Positions 48,322 to 58,823 of a stretch of 64,000 nucleotides of DNA are shown here, one piece after another. The DNA lies in NCBI RefSeq assembly GCF_900473965.1, contig NZ_UCNJ01000005.1, forward strand, positions 1 through 64,000, read 5' to 3'. This stretch comes from Synechococcus sp. UW179A (GTDB lineage Bacteria > Cyanobacteriota > Cyanobacteriia > PCC-6307 > Cyanobiaceae). How positions within the stretch are numbered: position 1 is the stretch's first letter; the number at the start of each line of letters is the position of its first letter. The notes below the pieces were generated by a model. That model had not been told where the DNA came from. It saw nothing but the letters and a program-made list of their open reading frames with translations, and did not search any database. The position numbers and the translations under genes were made by a program.

Positions 48322-48663
48322 ATGCAGAAAGCCGTTTCTTCAGCGCCTGATGCTGCCTCTCTGGCGGCCTTGCTTCAGCAGCAGAATGATCGGAGGGAAC
48401 TGTTGTGCAGTGCCCTGGCGCTTGCCGTGAAGGGTGGTCTGATCTTTCTGGGCGTGGTGAGTGTTGTGCGGTTGTCGATGGCGTATCAGGAACGGCTCGA
48501 CCGCCATGGAGAGCTCGCGGCAGTTGTGGATGTGGAAGCCACCAAGCTGCAAGGGCTGCAACAGCGCTTTGACACCCTGTTCACTCTCGGTGGGGACGAA
48601 CGTCTGATGGATGAGCAGGAGCAATGGATTGCTCCCAATCGCTTACGGGTGATTTGGCGTTAA
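48322..48663 (+). CDS. Unknown one-helix membrane protein with coiled coil
   Basis: 113 aa. N-terminal DAASLAALLQQQNDRRELL, one TM helix (ALALAVKGGLIFLGVVSVVRL, about 32-52), then a coiled coil (ERLDRHGELAAVVDVEATKLQGLQQRFDTLF). No domain recognised. 49 bp after psaM; may be cotranscribed. The gap from 48664 to por contains no gene. Confidence 0.65.
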   Translation: MQKAVSSAPDAASLAALLQQQNDRRELLCSALALAVKGGLIFLGVVSVVRLSMAYQERLDRHGELAAVVDVEATKLQGLQQRFDTLFTLGGDERLMDEQEQWIAPNRLRVIWR

Positions 48664-48745
48664 CCGTCTGATTTCTGCCCTGACAACTGCCCGCTGAGAT
48701 TCGTGACCGGTGGCCGTTGTACGCATGGTCTGAGCGGCAGACTGA

Positions 48746-49729
<984 letters not shown>

Positions 49730-49732
49730 AGC

Positions 49733-50644
<912 letters not shown>

Positions 50645-50773
50645 TCAATCTCATTCAACAGCAACACATGCACCTTGGCTGATATTCACCAAGAAATAAA
50701 AGATCCGGCATCTTGATAGTTGCTTGGCCACTTTATTTTCTTTGGATTGATTAAAAGAATTGAGTGAATTTAC

Positions 50774-52354
50774 TCATGCCTTGTAGTGGGCTTTTGCGTC
50801 ATAGAGAGTTTCGCTGCTGATCTCTTTGCGGCCCTCCTGGCGCGCATAGGTTTCGGTGTTTCTGCGCACCTTGCCACGCACAAAGAAGGGGATTTTTTTC
50901 AGTTCTGCCTCGCCGTCGGCAGTCCACACCGGGCCTTGCTCCTCAGCGCTAACGACCACGGTTGATTGTCTGTCTGCTTCGGTGGATTGATCCGTCCCGC
51001 CGCGATGACCTAGGTGGCTCTGATGTCCGTCCACGAACTCAAAGTCATGGCGGAACATGCCGATCAGATGTTCTTCAAGCCCCATCATCAGCGGATGCAC
51101 CCAGGCGTCGAAAATCACATTGGCGCCTTCCCATCCCATCTGAGGGCTGTTGCGAGCAGGAACGTCCTGCACGTGCATTGGTGTGCTGATCACGGCGCAG
51201 GGGATTCCTAGGCGCTTGGCGCTGTGCCGCTCCATTTGGGTTCCAAGCACCAGTTCGGGGGCTGCGTCGGCCATGGCCGCCTCCACCTCGAGATAGTCAT
51301 CGCTGATCAGTGCATCAAGGCCGAGCTCCTTGGCGGCCGCACGGACCGATCGCGCCATCTCACGGCTGTAGGTGCCAAGGCCGACCACTTTGAATCCGAG
51401 CTCCTCACTGCAGATGCGTGCTGCAGCTAGGGCGTGGCTGCCGTCGCCAAAAATGAACACCCGCTTACCTGTGAGGTAGGTGGAATCCACGGATTCCGAA
51501 TACCAGGGAAGCCTTGAACAGCGATAGCCTTCCTCCGCTGTGGGGGGATCCATGCCCAGCAGTGTGTGCAACTCCACCAGGAAGTCGTGGGTGGCACCGA
51601 CGCCGATTGGAACCTTGCGTGTGAAGGGCATTCCGAAGCTCCGCTCAAGCCAGCTGCAGCTCGATTCGGCGATCTCCGGATAGAGGCAAACATTCAGATC
51701 TGCCTGCGGGATTCGCTGGATATCACTGACCTCCGCTCCCAGCGGTGCCACCACCCCGACATCGATGCCATGCACGGTGAGCAGTCTCTGGATTTCGAGC
51801 ACGTCATCACGACATCGAAATCCCAGCAGGGACGGGCCGATCAGATTGACCCGAGGTCGTCGGCCGACGGCCATCCAGGCCTTGGGATCATGCTGCGGCT
51901 GATCAGGTGCCTGGGGCTTCAGCAGATTGCGCACAAGTTGGTAAAGCGTTTCCGCTGCTCCCCAGTTCTCCTTTTTGCTGTATGCGGGCAGTTCCAGGGT
52001 CACAACAGGCATGCTCAGTCCCATGCCCTGGGCCAGGGCGCCCGGTTGATCCTGAATCAGTTCAGCGGTGCAGCTTTCGCCCACCAGCAGTGCATCCGGA
52101 CGAAAACGTTCTGCCGCTTCACGCACTGTGCGTTTCACCAGTTCGGCTGTGTCGCCGCCCAAGTCGCGTGCCTGAAAGGTGGTGTAAGTCACCGGTGGGC
52201 GCTGCCCGCGCCGTTCGATCATCGTGAACAGAAGGTCGGCATAGGTGTCACCTTGGGGCGCATGCAGCACGTAGTGCACGCCGCGCATCGAGGCGGCGAT
52301 GCGCATGGCCCCCACATGCGGTGGTCCTTCGTACGTCCAGAGCGTCAGTTGCAT
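50774..52354 (-). CDS. chlB: Dark-operative protochlorophyllide reductase subunit ChlB
   Basis: 526 aa. Forms the catalytic heterotetramer with ChlN, holding substrate and a NB-cluster ligand Asp. N-terminal [58 protein letters not shown], and the C-terminal [13 protein letters not shown] tail match. The mid-protein [11 protein letters not shown] linker is standard. Follows chlN by 5 bp. Confidence 0.97.
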   Translation of the reverse strand: MQLTLWTYEGPPHVGAMRIAASMRGVHYVLHAPQGDTYADLLFTMIERRGQRPPVTYTTFQARDLGGDTAELVKRTVREAAERFRPDALLVGESCTAELIQDQPGALAQGMGLSMPVVTLELPAYSKKENWGAAETLYQLVRNLLKPQAPDQPQHDPKAWMAVGRRPRVNLIGPSLLGFRCRDDVLEIQRLLTVHGIDVGVVAPLGAEVSDIQRIPQADLNVCLYPEIAESSCSWLERSFGMPFTRKVPIGVGATHDFLVELHTLLGMDPPTAEEGYRCSRLPWYSESVDSTYLTGKRVFIFGDGSHALAAARICSEELGFKVVGLGTYSREMARSVRAAAKELGLDALISDDYLEVEAAMADAAPELVLGTQMERHSAKRLGIPCAVISTPMHVQDVPARNSPQMGWEGANVIFDAWVHPLMMGLEEHLIGMFRHDFEFVDGHQSHLGHRGGTDQSTEADRQSTVVVSAEEQGPVWTADGEAELKKIPFFVRGKVRRNTETYARQEGRKEISSETLYDAKAHYKA

Positions 52355-52359
52355 GGGAA

Positions 52360-53712
<1,353 letters not shown>

Positions 53713-53771
53713 TCATTGCGGTCGAAAATTAGGAATCTGGGTACATTTCGGCGATCGACTTTGATCCATTC

Positions 53772-54263
53772 ATGTCCTCCCTGCGTGTTCTCCCTGCTGC
53801 TCTCGCGTTGAGCCTGGCACTCGTGGCCTGCCAGTCGGCTGACAAGAAGGCTGGCAATGATGAGGTGAAGGTTGTCAAAGGCGTTGAGGTCGTCTGTGCC
53901 GCCCAGGCTGACGTTGACGCCGCGGTGGACCAAGTCAATGGACTCACTCCAGACTCCACCGTGGCGGATGCTCAAAAGGCGGGAGACAAGCTCAAGGATG
54001 CGCTCTCGGCTCTCAACAAAGCTGAGGGTCAGCTTGAAAAGGCTGAAGTGAAGGAGTATCGCGATCAAGTGGAAATCTTCCGCAAGGCGGTTGATGAGGT
54101 CAGCAAGAAAAAGGACCTGACCCTGGCAGCAGCGGCGGAGCAACTGCAGGGCAAGGCTGCTCCACTGATTGCTGCACGTGAACAACTGGCTTCAACAACG
54201 GTTTGCATCGATGCTGTCGATGACAGCTCCGACGCCAAGACGGATGAAAAGTCGGAGTCCTGA
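53772..54263 (+). CDS. Predicted lipoprotein, Ala/Lys-rich helical
   Basis: 163 aa. Signal peptide with lipobox LVAC (Cys20), then DKKAGNDEVKVV. The mature part has two further Cys (VEVVCAAQAD and TVCIDAVDD) that could form a disulfide, and a long alpha-helical hairpin (ADAQKAGDKLKDALSALNKAEG...). No known domain. Divergent from chlN and ends near a hairpin at 54249-54281. Confidence 0.7.
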   Translation: MSSLRVLPAALALSLALVACQSADKKAGNDEVKVVKGVEVVCAAQADVDAAVDQVNGLTPDSTVADAQKAGDKLKDALSALNKAEGQLEKAEVKEYRDQVEIFRKAVDEVSKKKDLTLAAAAEQLQGKAAPLIAAREQLASTTVCIDAVDDSSDAKTDEKSES

Positions 54264-54281
54264 TCAGGACCAAGACGACTT
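54249..54281 (+). terminator. Compound hairpin at the end of the lipoprotein gene
   Basis: Outer stem AAGTCG/CGACTT (54249-54254 with 54276-54281), inner stem GTCCT/AGGAC around GATC, spanning the stop codon. Followed by a short T-rich stretch (CTTCATTGTTT), not a proper T-run. Possible terminator in the convergent gap before the gene ending at 54305. Weak. Confidence 0.35.
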
Positions 54282-54304
54282 CTTCATTGTTTAAAAGGTG
54301 CTCC

Positions 54305-54712
54305 TCAGAGACGGCGGCGGAAGCGATCATCAGCAAAGCTGCCGCCGCCTCGTCCTGAAGAGTCGTCAATGCGGCTGAGTCGCCAGACATTGCGGCTGAC
54401 ACGGCGGGCTGTAAGACCTCCCCTATCAACAGATTCAGTTCCGGGTCGAGCTCCGAGCAGATAGGTGACTTCAGCTGTTGTCAGTGGGGCTCCGCTATCA
54501 ACGGCTAGGGCGGTTAGTTCGAGTCTCTGGCGAAGCTGCCGCACCATGCCTGCATGGCTGCCGTTATCAGTTTCAAGCCAAGGCATCTCGGCTTGGCCTT
54601 CGCGGGCAAGACGCTGCATCAGGCTGTAGCTGACCAGTCCCAGGGCCTGTTCGGCATTGAGTTCAGTGGAGAGCTGGCCAGGTTCCTCTGATTTTTTAGG
54701 GGCGGAAGCCAT
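54305..54712 (-). CDS. Conserved-type hypothetical protein next to csoS1D
   Basis: 135 aa. Helical N-terminal half ([33 protein letters not shown]), then a basic, wHTH-like segment ([20 protein letters not shown]) and a Gly/Arg-rich C-terminus ([15 protein letters not shown]). A DNA- or RNA-binding role is conceivable (inference). Divergent from csoS1D, with the shared 96-bp gap holding a 16-bp palindrome. Confidence 0.65.
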   Translation of the reverse strand: MASAPKKSEEPGQLSTELNAEQALGLVSYSLMQRLAREGQAEMPWLETDNGSHAGMVRQLRQRLELTALAVDSGAPLTTAEVTYLLGARPGTESVDRGGLTARRVSRNVWRLSRIDDSSGRGGGSFADDRFRRRL

Positions 54713-54756
54713 GGCTCACTGGGCGATTGGGCTGAAGTTATCGGCTGTTTCCTGCT

Positions 54757-54772
54757 GTGCAAGCGCTTGCAC
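54757..54772. promoter_or_regulatory. Perfect 16-bp palindrome upstream of csoS1D
   Basis: GTGCAAGCGCTTGCAC is self-complementary over all 16 bases and lies 36 bp before the csoS1D ATG and 44 bp from the divergent gene's start. The central AAGCGCTT resembles LacI/GalR-type operators (similarity seen, binding inferred). Could control one or both genes. Confidence 0.5.
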
Positions 54773-54808
54773 GCTGTTTGCCGACCGGCTTCCGGTAAGA
54801 TCCGCGCC

Positions 54809-55594
54809 ATGAATCGTTTTGCCGGCATCGACGCCAGGGAGCGGCGGGTTGGCGGAAGCGCTCTCGTCACCGGTACGGAGGTGAATTCCTCCGCGTCTGG
54901 TGCAAGCTGCGTGGTCACCACCGATTCCGAATCCATCCGGCTGAAGCGACGCAATAGCCATGTGCAGTCGATCGAGCTGCGCACGCACGTGTTCATTGAT
55001 TCTCTGCAGCCACAGCTTGCGGCTTACATGGGTTCGGTGAGTCAGGGATTCTTGCCAATACCCGGTGACGCCTGCCTTTGGATGGAGGTTTCGCCTGGTA
55101 TGGCGGTTCACCGAGTGACCGATATTGCCCTGAAGGCGAGCAATGTGCGCCTGGGCCAGATGGTAGTGGAGAGGGCCTTCGGCTCCATGGCTCTGTATCA
55201 CAGGGATCAGAGCACGGTGCTTCACTCCGGGGATGTGGTCCTCGAGGCCATTGGTAGTTCTGTTGATCAGCGAAATCCCGCCGAAGTGAGTTGGACAGAA
55301 GTGATTAGGGCTATCACTCCTGATCATGCCGTGCTGATCAATCGTCAGAATCGACGTGGCTCGATGATCGAGGCGGGGATGAGCATGTTCATCCTGGAGA
55401 CTGAACCCGCCGGCTACGTGCTGATCGCCGCGAATGAAGCGGAAAAGGCCTCTAATATCACTCTTGTGGACGTCAAAGCAGTCGGAGCTTTCGGTCGTCT
55501 GACTCTCGCGGGACGCGAAGGCGATGTTGAGGAGGCCGCAGCCGCGGCAATGCGCGCGATTGAAATCGTGAATCGCAGTTCTGCAGTGCGCTGA
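54809..55594 (+). CDS. csoS1D: Tandem-BMC carboxysome shell protein CsoS1D
   Basis: 261 aa from the ATG at 54809 (frame opens at 54767). Two BMC domains after a roughly 55-residue N-terminal extension: domain one [18 protein letters not shown]...[13 protein letters not shown], domain two [19 protein letters not shown]...[20 protein letters not shown]. The Glu-Arg pair E121/R122 matches the gated pore described for this protein. The N-terminal extension contains VTGTEV (20-25), like CsoS2 repeats. Converges on rdgB. Confidence 0.94.
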   Translation: MNRFAGIDARERRVGGSALVTGTEVNSSASGASCVVTTDSESIRLKRRNSHVQSIELRTHVFIDSLQPQLAAYMGSVSQGFLPIPGDACLWMEVSPGMAVHRVTDIALKASNVRLGQMVVERAFGSMALYHRDQSTVLHSGDVVLEAIGSSVDQRNPAEVSWTEVIRAITPDHAVLINRQNRRGSMIEAGMSMFILETEPAGYVLIAANEAEKASNITLVDVKAVGAFGRLTLAGREGDVEEAAAAAMRAIEIVNRSSAVR

Positions 55595-55598
55595 ACGG

Positions 55599-56177
55599 TT
55601 AGTCCAGTCCCAGTTTTCTGCGCAGACCGGGTGCCAGAGCGCGGGCGGCTTTGCCTCGGCTCCCAAGTTTGGAGAGTTGGGAAGTGTTCAGTTCTCCATA
55701 ACTGCAGCCGGCCTCACGTACCCAGAACAAGGATTCAATGCCGCCTCCTGGATAGGCCGGTTGACAGAGAAGCTCACCCCAACAGATTCCTTCCGCCTGC
55801 TCATCGCAAAGCCCATCGGGTGAACAGAGCACCATGGCGCTCCGAAAGCGGGCACTTCGATAGGGCACGTCCTCCATGGCATGAATAAGCTTCGCGAGCT
55901 TGTCCTCATTACTTGAGGCGAGTCGTGCCGTGAAGAGTCCCGGAGCTCCATCTAGGGCATCCACTTCTAGCCCAGAATCATCAGCCAGAGCCCAACAGCC
56001 AGTTCTTGCTGCCGCAGCGCTGGCTTTCAGGCGCGCATTCTCGGCGTATGTACTGCCAGTTTCCTCAACATCCAGATCGGATGGCTGTCGTTGCACTGGC
56101 ACATCAATGGGGCCGAGCATCGCTTCGATCTCAGCAACCTTATGGGGATTGCCGCTGGCAATGATCAGCGTGCGCAA
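55599..56177 (-). CDS. rdgB: RdgB/HAM1-type non-canonical purine NTP pyrophosphatase
   Basis: 192 aa. Hydrolyses dITP/XTP to prevent misincorporation. SGNPHKVAEIEAML start, ETGSTYAENARLKA, ADDSGLEVDALDGAPGLFTARLA and the C-terminal LSKLGSRGKAARAL follow the family. The FWVREAG and Cys-rich YPGGGIESLFW segment is somewhat divergent. Located between csoS1D and csoS1, as usual in marine picocyanobacteria. Confidence 0.94.
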   Translation of the reverse strand: MRTLIIASGNPHKVAEIEAMLGPIDVPVQRQPSDLDVEETGSTYAENARLKASAAAARTGCWALADDSGLEVDALDGAPGLFTARLASSNEDKLAKLIHAMEDVPYRSARFRSAMVLCSPDGLCDEQAEGICWGELLCQPAYPGGGIESLFWVREAGCSYGELNTSQLSKLGSRGKAARALAPGLRRKLGLD

Positions 56178-56522
56178 AGCACTATTCCTGAATGGAGCCC
56201 CATTGTGTGTGATCAGGTGTAAGTCATCTGAACTTCAGTCGTCACAGGAAACCTGAACAGGTTGAACATCCCACCCGGTTAGCCCGGATTTTCAGGTATC
56301 CGCAGGTAAAGCTATGCACCTTTGCCAGGCATGCCACCGCATGTGTTGGCGTGCTGACCTCGGAGCGCACAGTTCTTTAGATCAGTCCCTGACAGGGTGA
56401 TCAGCAGGGCTTATCAGGTTCACTACGGACAGTGATCCAGAGAAAGCGCATTAGGCCTTGACGGGTTGCCCTCCGGCAGAGCAGTCTCACCGGCGAACAT
56501 CCCCCCCTATTCCCGGTAGGTA
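56178..56522 (+). promoter_or_regulatory. Carboxysome operon leader, no gene
   Basis: 345 bp between rdgB and csoS1 with no credible gene. It holds CTGAA-C-TTCAG at 56228-56238 and AACCTG-AA-CAGGTT at 56250-56263, whose centres are about 24 bp apart. A TTGACG hexamer at 56458 lacks a clear -10 partner. This is the likely promoter region for the operon; a LysR-type CbbR-like regulator could bind here, but that is inference. Confidence 0.5.
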
Positions 56523-56834
56523 ATGGCAAACGAAACCATGGGCATCGCTCTCGGCATGATCGAGACACGCGGCCTCGTTCCTGCGATCGAAGCGGCTGAC
56601 GCCATGACCAAGGCTGCCGAAGTGCGCCTGATCGGTCGTGAATTCGTCGGTGGCGGTTATGTCACCGTTCTGGTGCGCGGCGAAACCGGTGCTGTGAACG
56701 CTGCAGTGCGTGCTGGCGCCGATGCCTGTGAGCGCGTTGGCGACGGCCTCGTTGCTGCTCACATCATTGCCCGCCCCCACCGCGAAGTGGAGCCTGCACT
56801 GGGCAACGGCAACTTCCTTGGTCAGAAGGACTGA
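56523..56834 (+). CDS. csoS1A: Hexameric carboxysome shell protein CsoS1
   Basis: 103 aa, a single BMC domain: GIALGMIETRGLVPAIEAAD, RLIGREFVGGGYVTVLVRGE, AGADACERVGDGLVAAHIIARPH. Forms the shell facets and gates small molecules through the central pore. The C-terminal tail (EPALGNGNFLGQKD) is short. cbbL starts 71 bp later. A second BMC protein, CsoS1E, begins at 63541. Confidence 0.97.
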   Translation: MANETMGIALGMIETRGLVPAIEAADAMTKAAEVRLIGREFVGGGYVTVLVRGETGAVNAAVRAGADACERVGDGLVAAHIIARPHREVEPALGNGNFLGQKD

Positions 56835-56843
56835 GATCGTCTG

Positions 56844-56863
56844 AACCTCTGAATTTTGAGGTT
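56844..56863 (+). other. Stem-loop between csoS1 and cbbL
   Basis: AACCTC-8 nt-GAGGTT, 9 bp after the csoS1 stop and 42 bp before the cbbL ATG. Lacks a T-run. A likely mRNA-stability or processing element that would let cbbL and csoS1 levels differ. Confidence 0.45.
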
Positions 56864-56905
56864 GCAACGACTCACCCGCCTTCAACGACTTAACGGAGTT
56901 TTCTC

Positions 56906-58321
56906 ATGAGCAAGAAGTACGACGCCGGGGTAAAGGAGTACAGAGACACTTACTGGACTCCTGATTACGTCCCCCTAGACACTGACCTGCTGGCCTGCTT
57001 CAAGTGCACCGGCCAGGAAGGTGTGCCCAAGGAAGAGGTTGCCGCTGCTGTGGCTGCGGAATCCTCTACAGGCACCTGGTCCACCGTGTGGTCCGAGCTC
57101 CTCACCGATCTCGATTTCTACAAGGGCCGCTGCTACCGCATCGAAGATGTCCCTGGAGACAAGGAGTCTTTCTATGCCTTCATCGCTTACCCGCTCGATC
57201 TGTTCGAAGAGGGTTCTATCACCAATGTTCTGACCTCACTGGTCGGTAACGTTTTCGGTTTCAAGGCTCTGCGGCACCTACGTCTTGAAGATCTGCGGTT
57301 CCCGATTGCTTTCATCAAGACCTGCTACGGCCCCCCGAACGGCATCTGCGTCGAGCGCGACCGGATGAACAAGTACGGCCGTCCTCTGCTGGGTTGCACC
57401 ATCAAGCCGAAACTCGGGCTGAGCGGTAAAAACTACGGCCGTGTGGTCTATGAGTGCCTGCGTGGCGGTCTGGACTTCACCAAAGATGACGAGAACATCA
57501 ACTCCCAGCCTTTCCAGCGTTGGCAGAACCGTTTCGAGTTCGTCGCCGATGCCATCAAGCTGTCTGAGCAGGAGACCGGCGAGCGCAAGGGTCACTACCT
57601 CAACGTGACCGCCAACACTCCCGAGGAGATGTACGAGCGCGCTGAGTTCGCCAAAGAACTCGGCATGCCGATCATCATGCACGACTTCATCACCGGTGGC
57701 TTCACCGCCAACACCGGACTGTCGAAGTGGTGCCGCAAAAACGGCATGTTGCTGCACATTCACCGTGCAATGCACGCGGTGATCGACCGTCATCCCAAGC
57801 ACGGCATCCACTTCCGCGTTCTCGCCAAGTGTTTACGACTCTCCGGTGGTGACCAGCTTCACACCGGCACCGTGGTCGGCAAGCTCGAAGGTGATCGTCA
57901 GACCACCCTCGGATACATCGACCAGCTGCGCGAATCATTCGTGCCTGAAGACCGCAGCCGCGGCAACTTCTTCGATCAGGACTGGGGTTCCATGCCTGGC
58001 GTGTTTGCAGTTGCTTCCGGCGGTATCCACGTGTGGCACATGCCTGCACTGGTGGCGATCTTCGGTGACGACTCCGTTCTGCAGTTCGGTGGTGGTACCC
58101 ACGGTCACCCCTGGGGCTCCGCTGCAGGTGCTGCTGCCAACCGTGTGGCCCTCGAGGCCTGCGTTAAGGCACGCAATGCCGGTCGCGAGATCGAGAAAGA
58201 AAGCCGCGACATCCTTATGGAAGCCGGCAAGCACAGCCCTGAGCTGGCGATCGCTCTCGAGACATGGAAGGAGATCAAGTTCGAGTTCGACACCGTCGAC
58301 AAGCTTGACGTTCAGAACTGA
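56906..58321 (+). CDS. cbbL: RuBisCO large subunit, form IA
   Basis: 471 aa. Catalytic sequences [17 protein letters not shown] (active-site Lys), [17 protein letters not shown] (carbamylated Lys and Mg ligands), [12 protein letters not shown] and loop 6 [10 protein letters not shown] are intact. The N-terminus [17 protein letters not shown] is the form IA, proteobacterial-like type used with alpha-carboxysomes. Carboxylates RuBP in the carboxysome lumen. SD GGAG upstream. Confidence 0.98.
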   Translation: MSKKYDAGVKEYRDTYWTPDYVPLDTDLLACFKCTGQEGVPKEEVAAAVAAESSTGTWSTVWSELLTDLDFYKGRCYRIEDVPGDKESFYAFIAYPLDLFEEGSITNVLTSLVGNVFGFKALRHLRLEDLRFPIAFIKTCYGPPNGICVERDRMNKYGRPLLGCTIKPKLGLSGKNYGRVVYECLRGGLDFTKDDENINSQPFQRWQNRFEFVADAIKLSEQETGERKGHYLNVTANTPEEMYERAEFAKELGMPIIMHDFITGGFTANTGLSKWCRKNGMLLHIHRAMHAVIDRHPKHGIHFRVLAKCLRLSGGDQLHTGTVVGKLEGDRQTTLGYIDQLRESFVPEDRSRGNFFDQDWGSMPGVFAVASGGIHVWHMPALVAIFGDDSVLQFGGGTHGHPWGSAAGAAANRVALEACVKARNAGREIEKESRDILMEAGKHSPELAIALETWKEIKFEFDTVDKLDVQN

Positions 58322-58380
58322 TCGCAACCACGGCCGGTTGATTGAACCGGCCACCTCTTTTACTTACACCCAGGATCCCC

Positions 58381-58722
58381 ATGCCTTTCCAGAGCACCGT
58401 GGGTGACTACAAAACAGTCGCCACCCTGGAGACCTTCGGCTTTCTTCCGCCGATGACCCAGGACGAGATCTACGACCAGATCGCCTACATCATTGCCCAG
58501 GGTTGGAGCCCGCTCATCGAGCACGTCCACCCCAGCAACTCCATGGCCACCTATTGGTCTTATTGGAAGCTGCCCTTCTTTGGTGAGAAGGACCTCAATG
58601 TTGTTGTGAATGAGCTCGAGGGTTGCCATCGCGCCTACCCCGACCATCACGTGCGCATCGTCGGTTACGACGCCTACACCCAGAGCCAGGGTGCTTGCTT
58701 TGTGGTGTTCGAAGGACGCTAA
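58381..58722 (+). CDS. cbbS: RuBisCO small subunit, form IA
   Basis: 113 aa from the ATG at 58381 (frame opens at 58342). MPFQSTVGDYKTVATLETFGFLPPM, HPSNSMATYWSYWKLPFFGEKD and VRIVGYDAYTQSQGACFVV fit form IA small subunits. Lies 59 bp after cbbL. A terminator-like hairpin follows 20 bp after its stop. Confidence 0.97.
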   Translation: MPFQSTVGDYKTVATLETFGFLPPMTQDEIYDQIAYIIAQGWSPLIEHVHPSNSMATYWSYWKLPFFGEKDLNVVVNELEGCHRAYPDHHVRIVGYDAYTQSQGACFVVFEGR

Positions 58723-58742
58723 TCCTTCGAACCTTTGGTTCC

Positions 58743-58778
58743 GAGCCCTGATCTGAGTTCAGGGCTCCAGATTTTTTT
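58743..58778 (+). terminator. Intra-operon rho-independent terminator-like hairpin
   Basis: Perfect 9-bp stem GAGCCCTGA/TCAGGGCTC with a 7-nt loop, followed after 4 nt by seven T. Lies between cbbS and csoS2. It probably ends a share of transcripts so that RuBisCO mRNA exceeds shell and linker mRNA, or stabilises the cbbLS 3' end. Confidence 0.75.
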
Positions 58779-58823
58779 CGGGAGCATCAGCTCCTAGCTC
58801 TTCGACGACTTCACCGGGCGGAC

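Noticed and set aside
54716-55666. 316-aa frame antisense to csoS1D
   Set aside because: Shadow of the tandem BMC gene, no domain.
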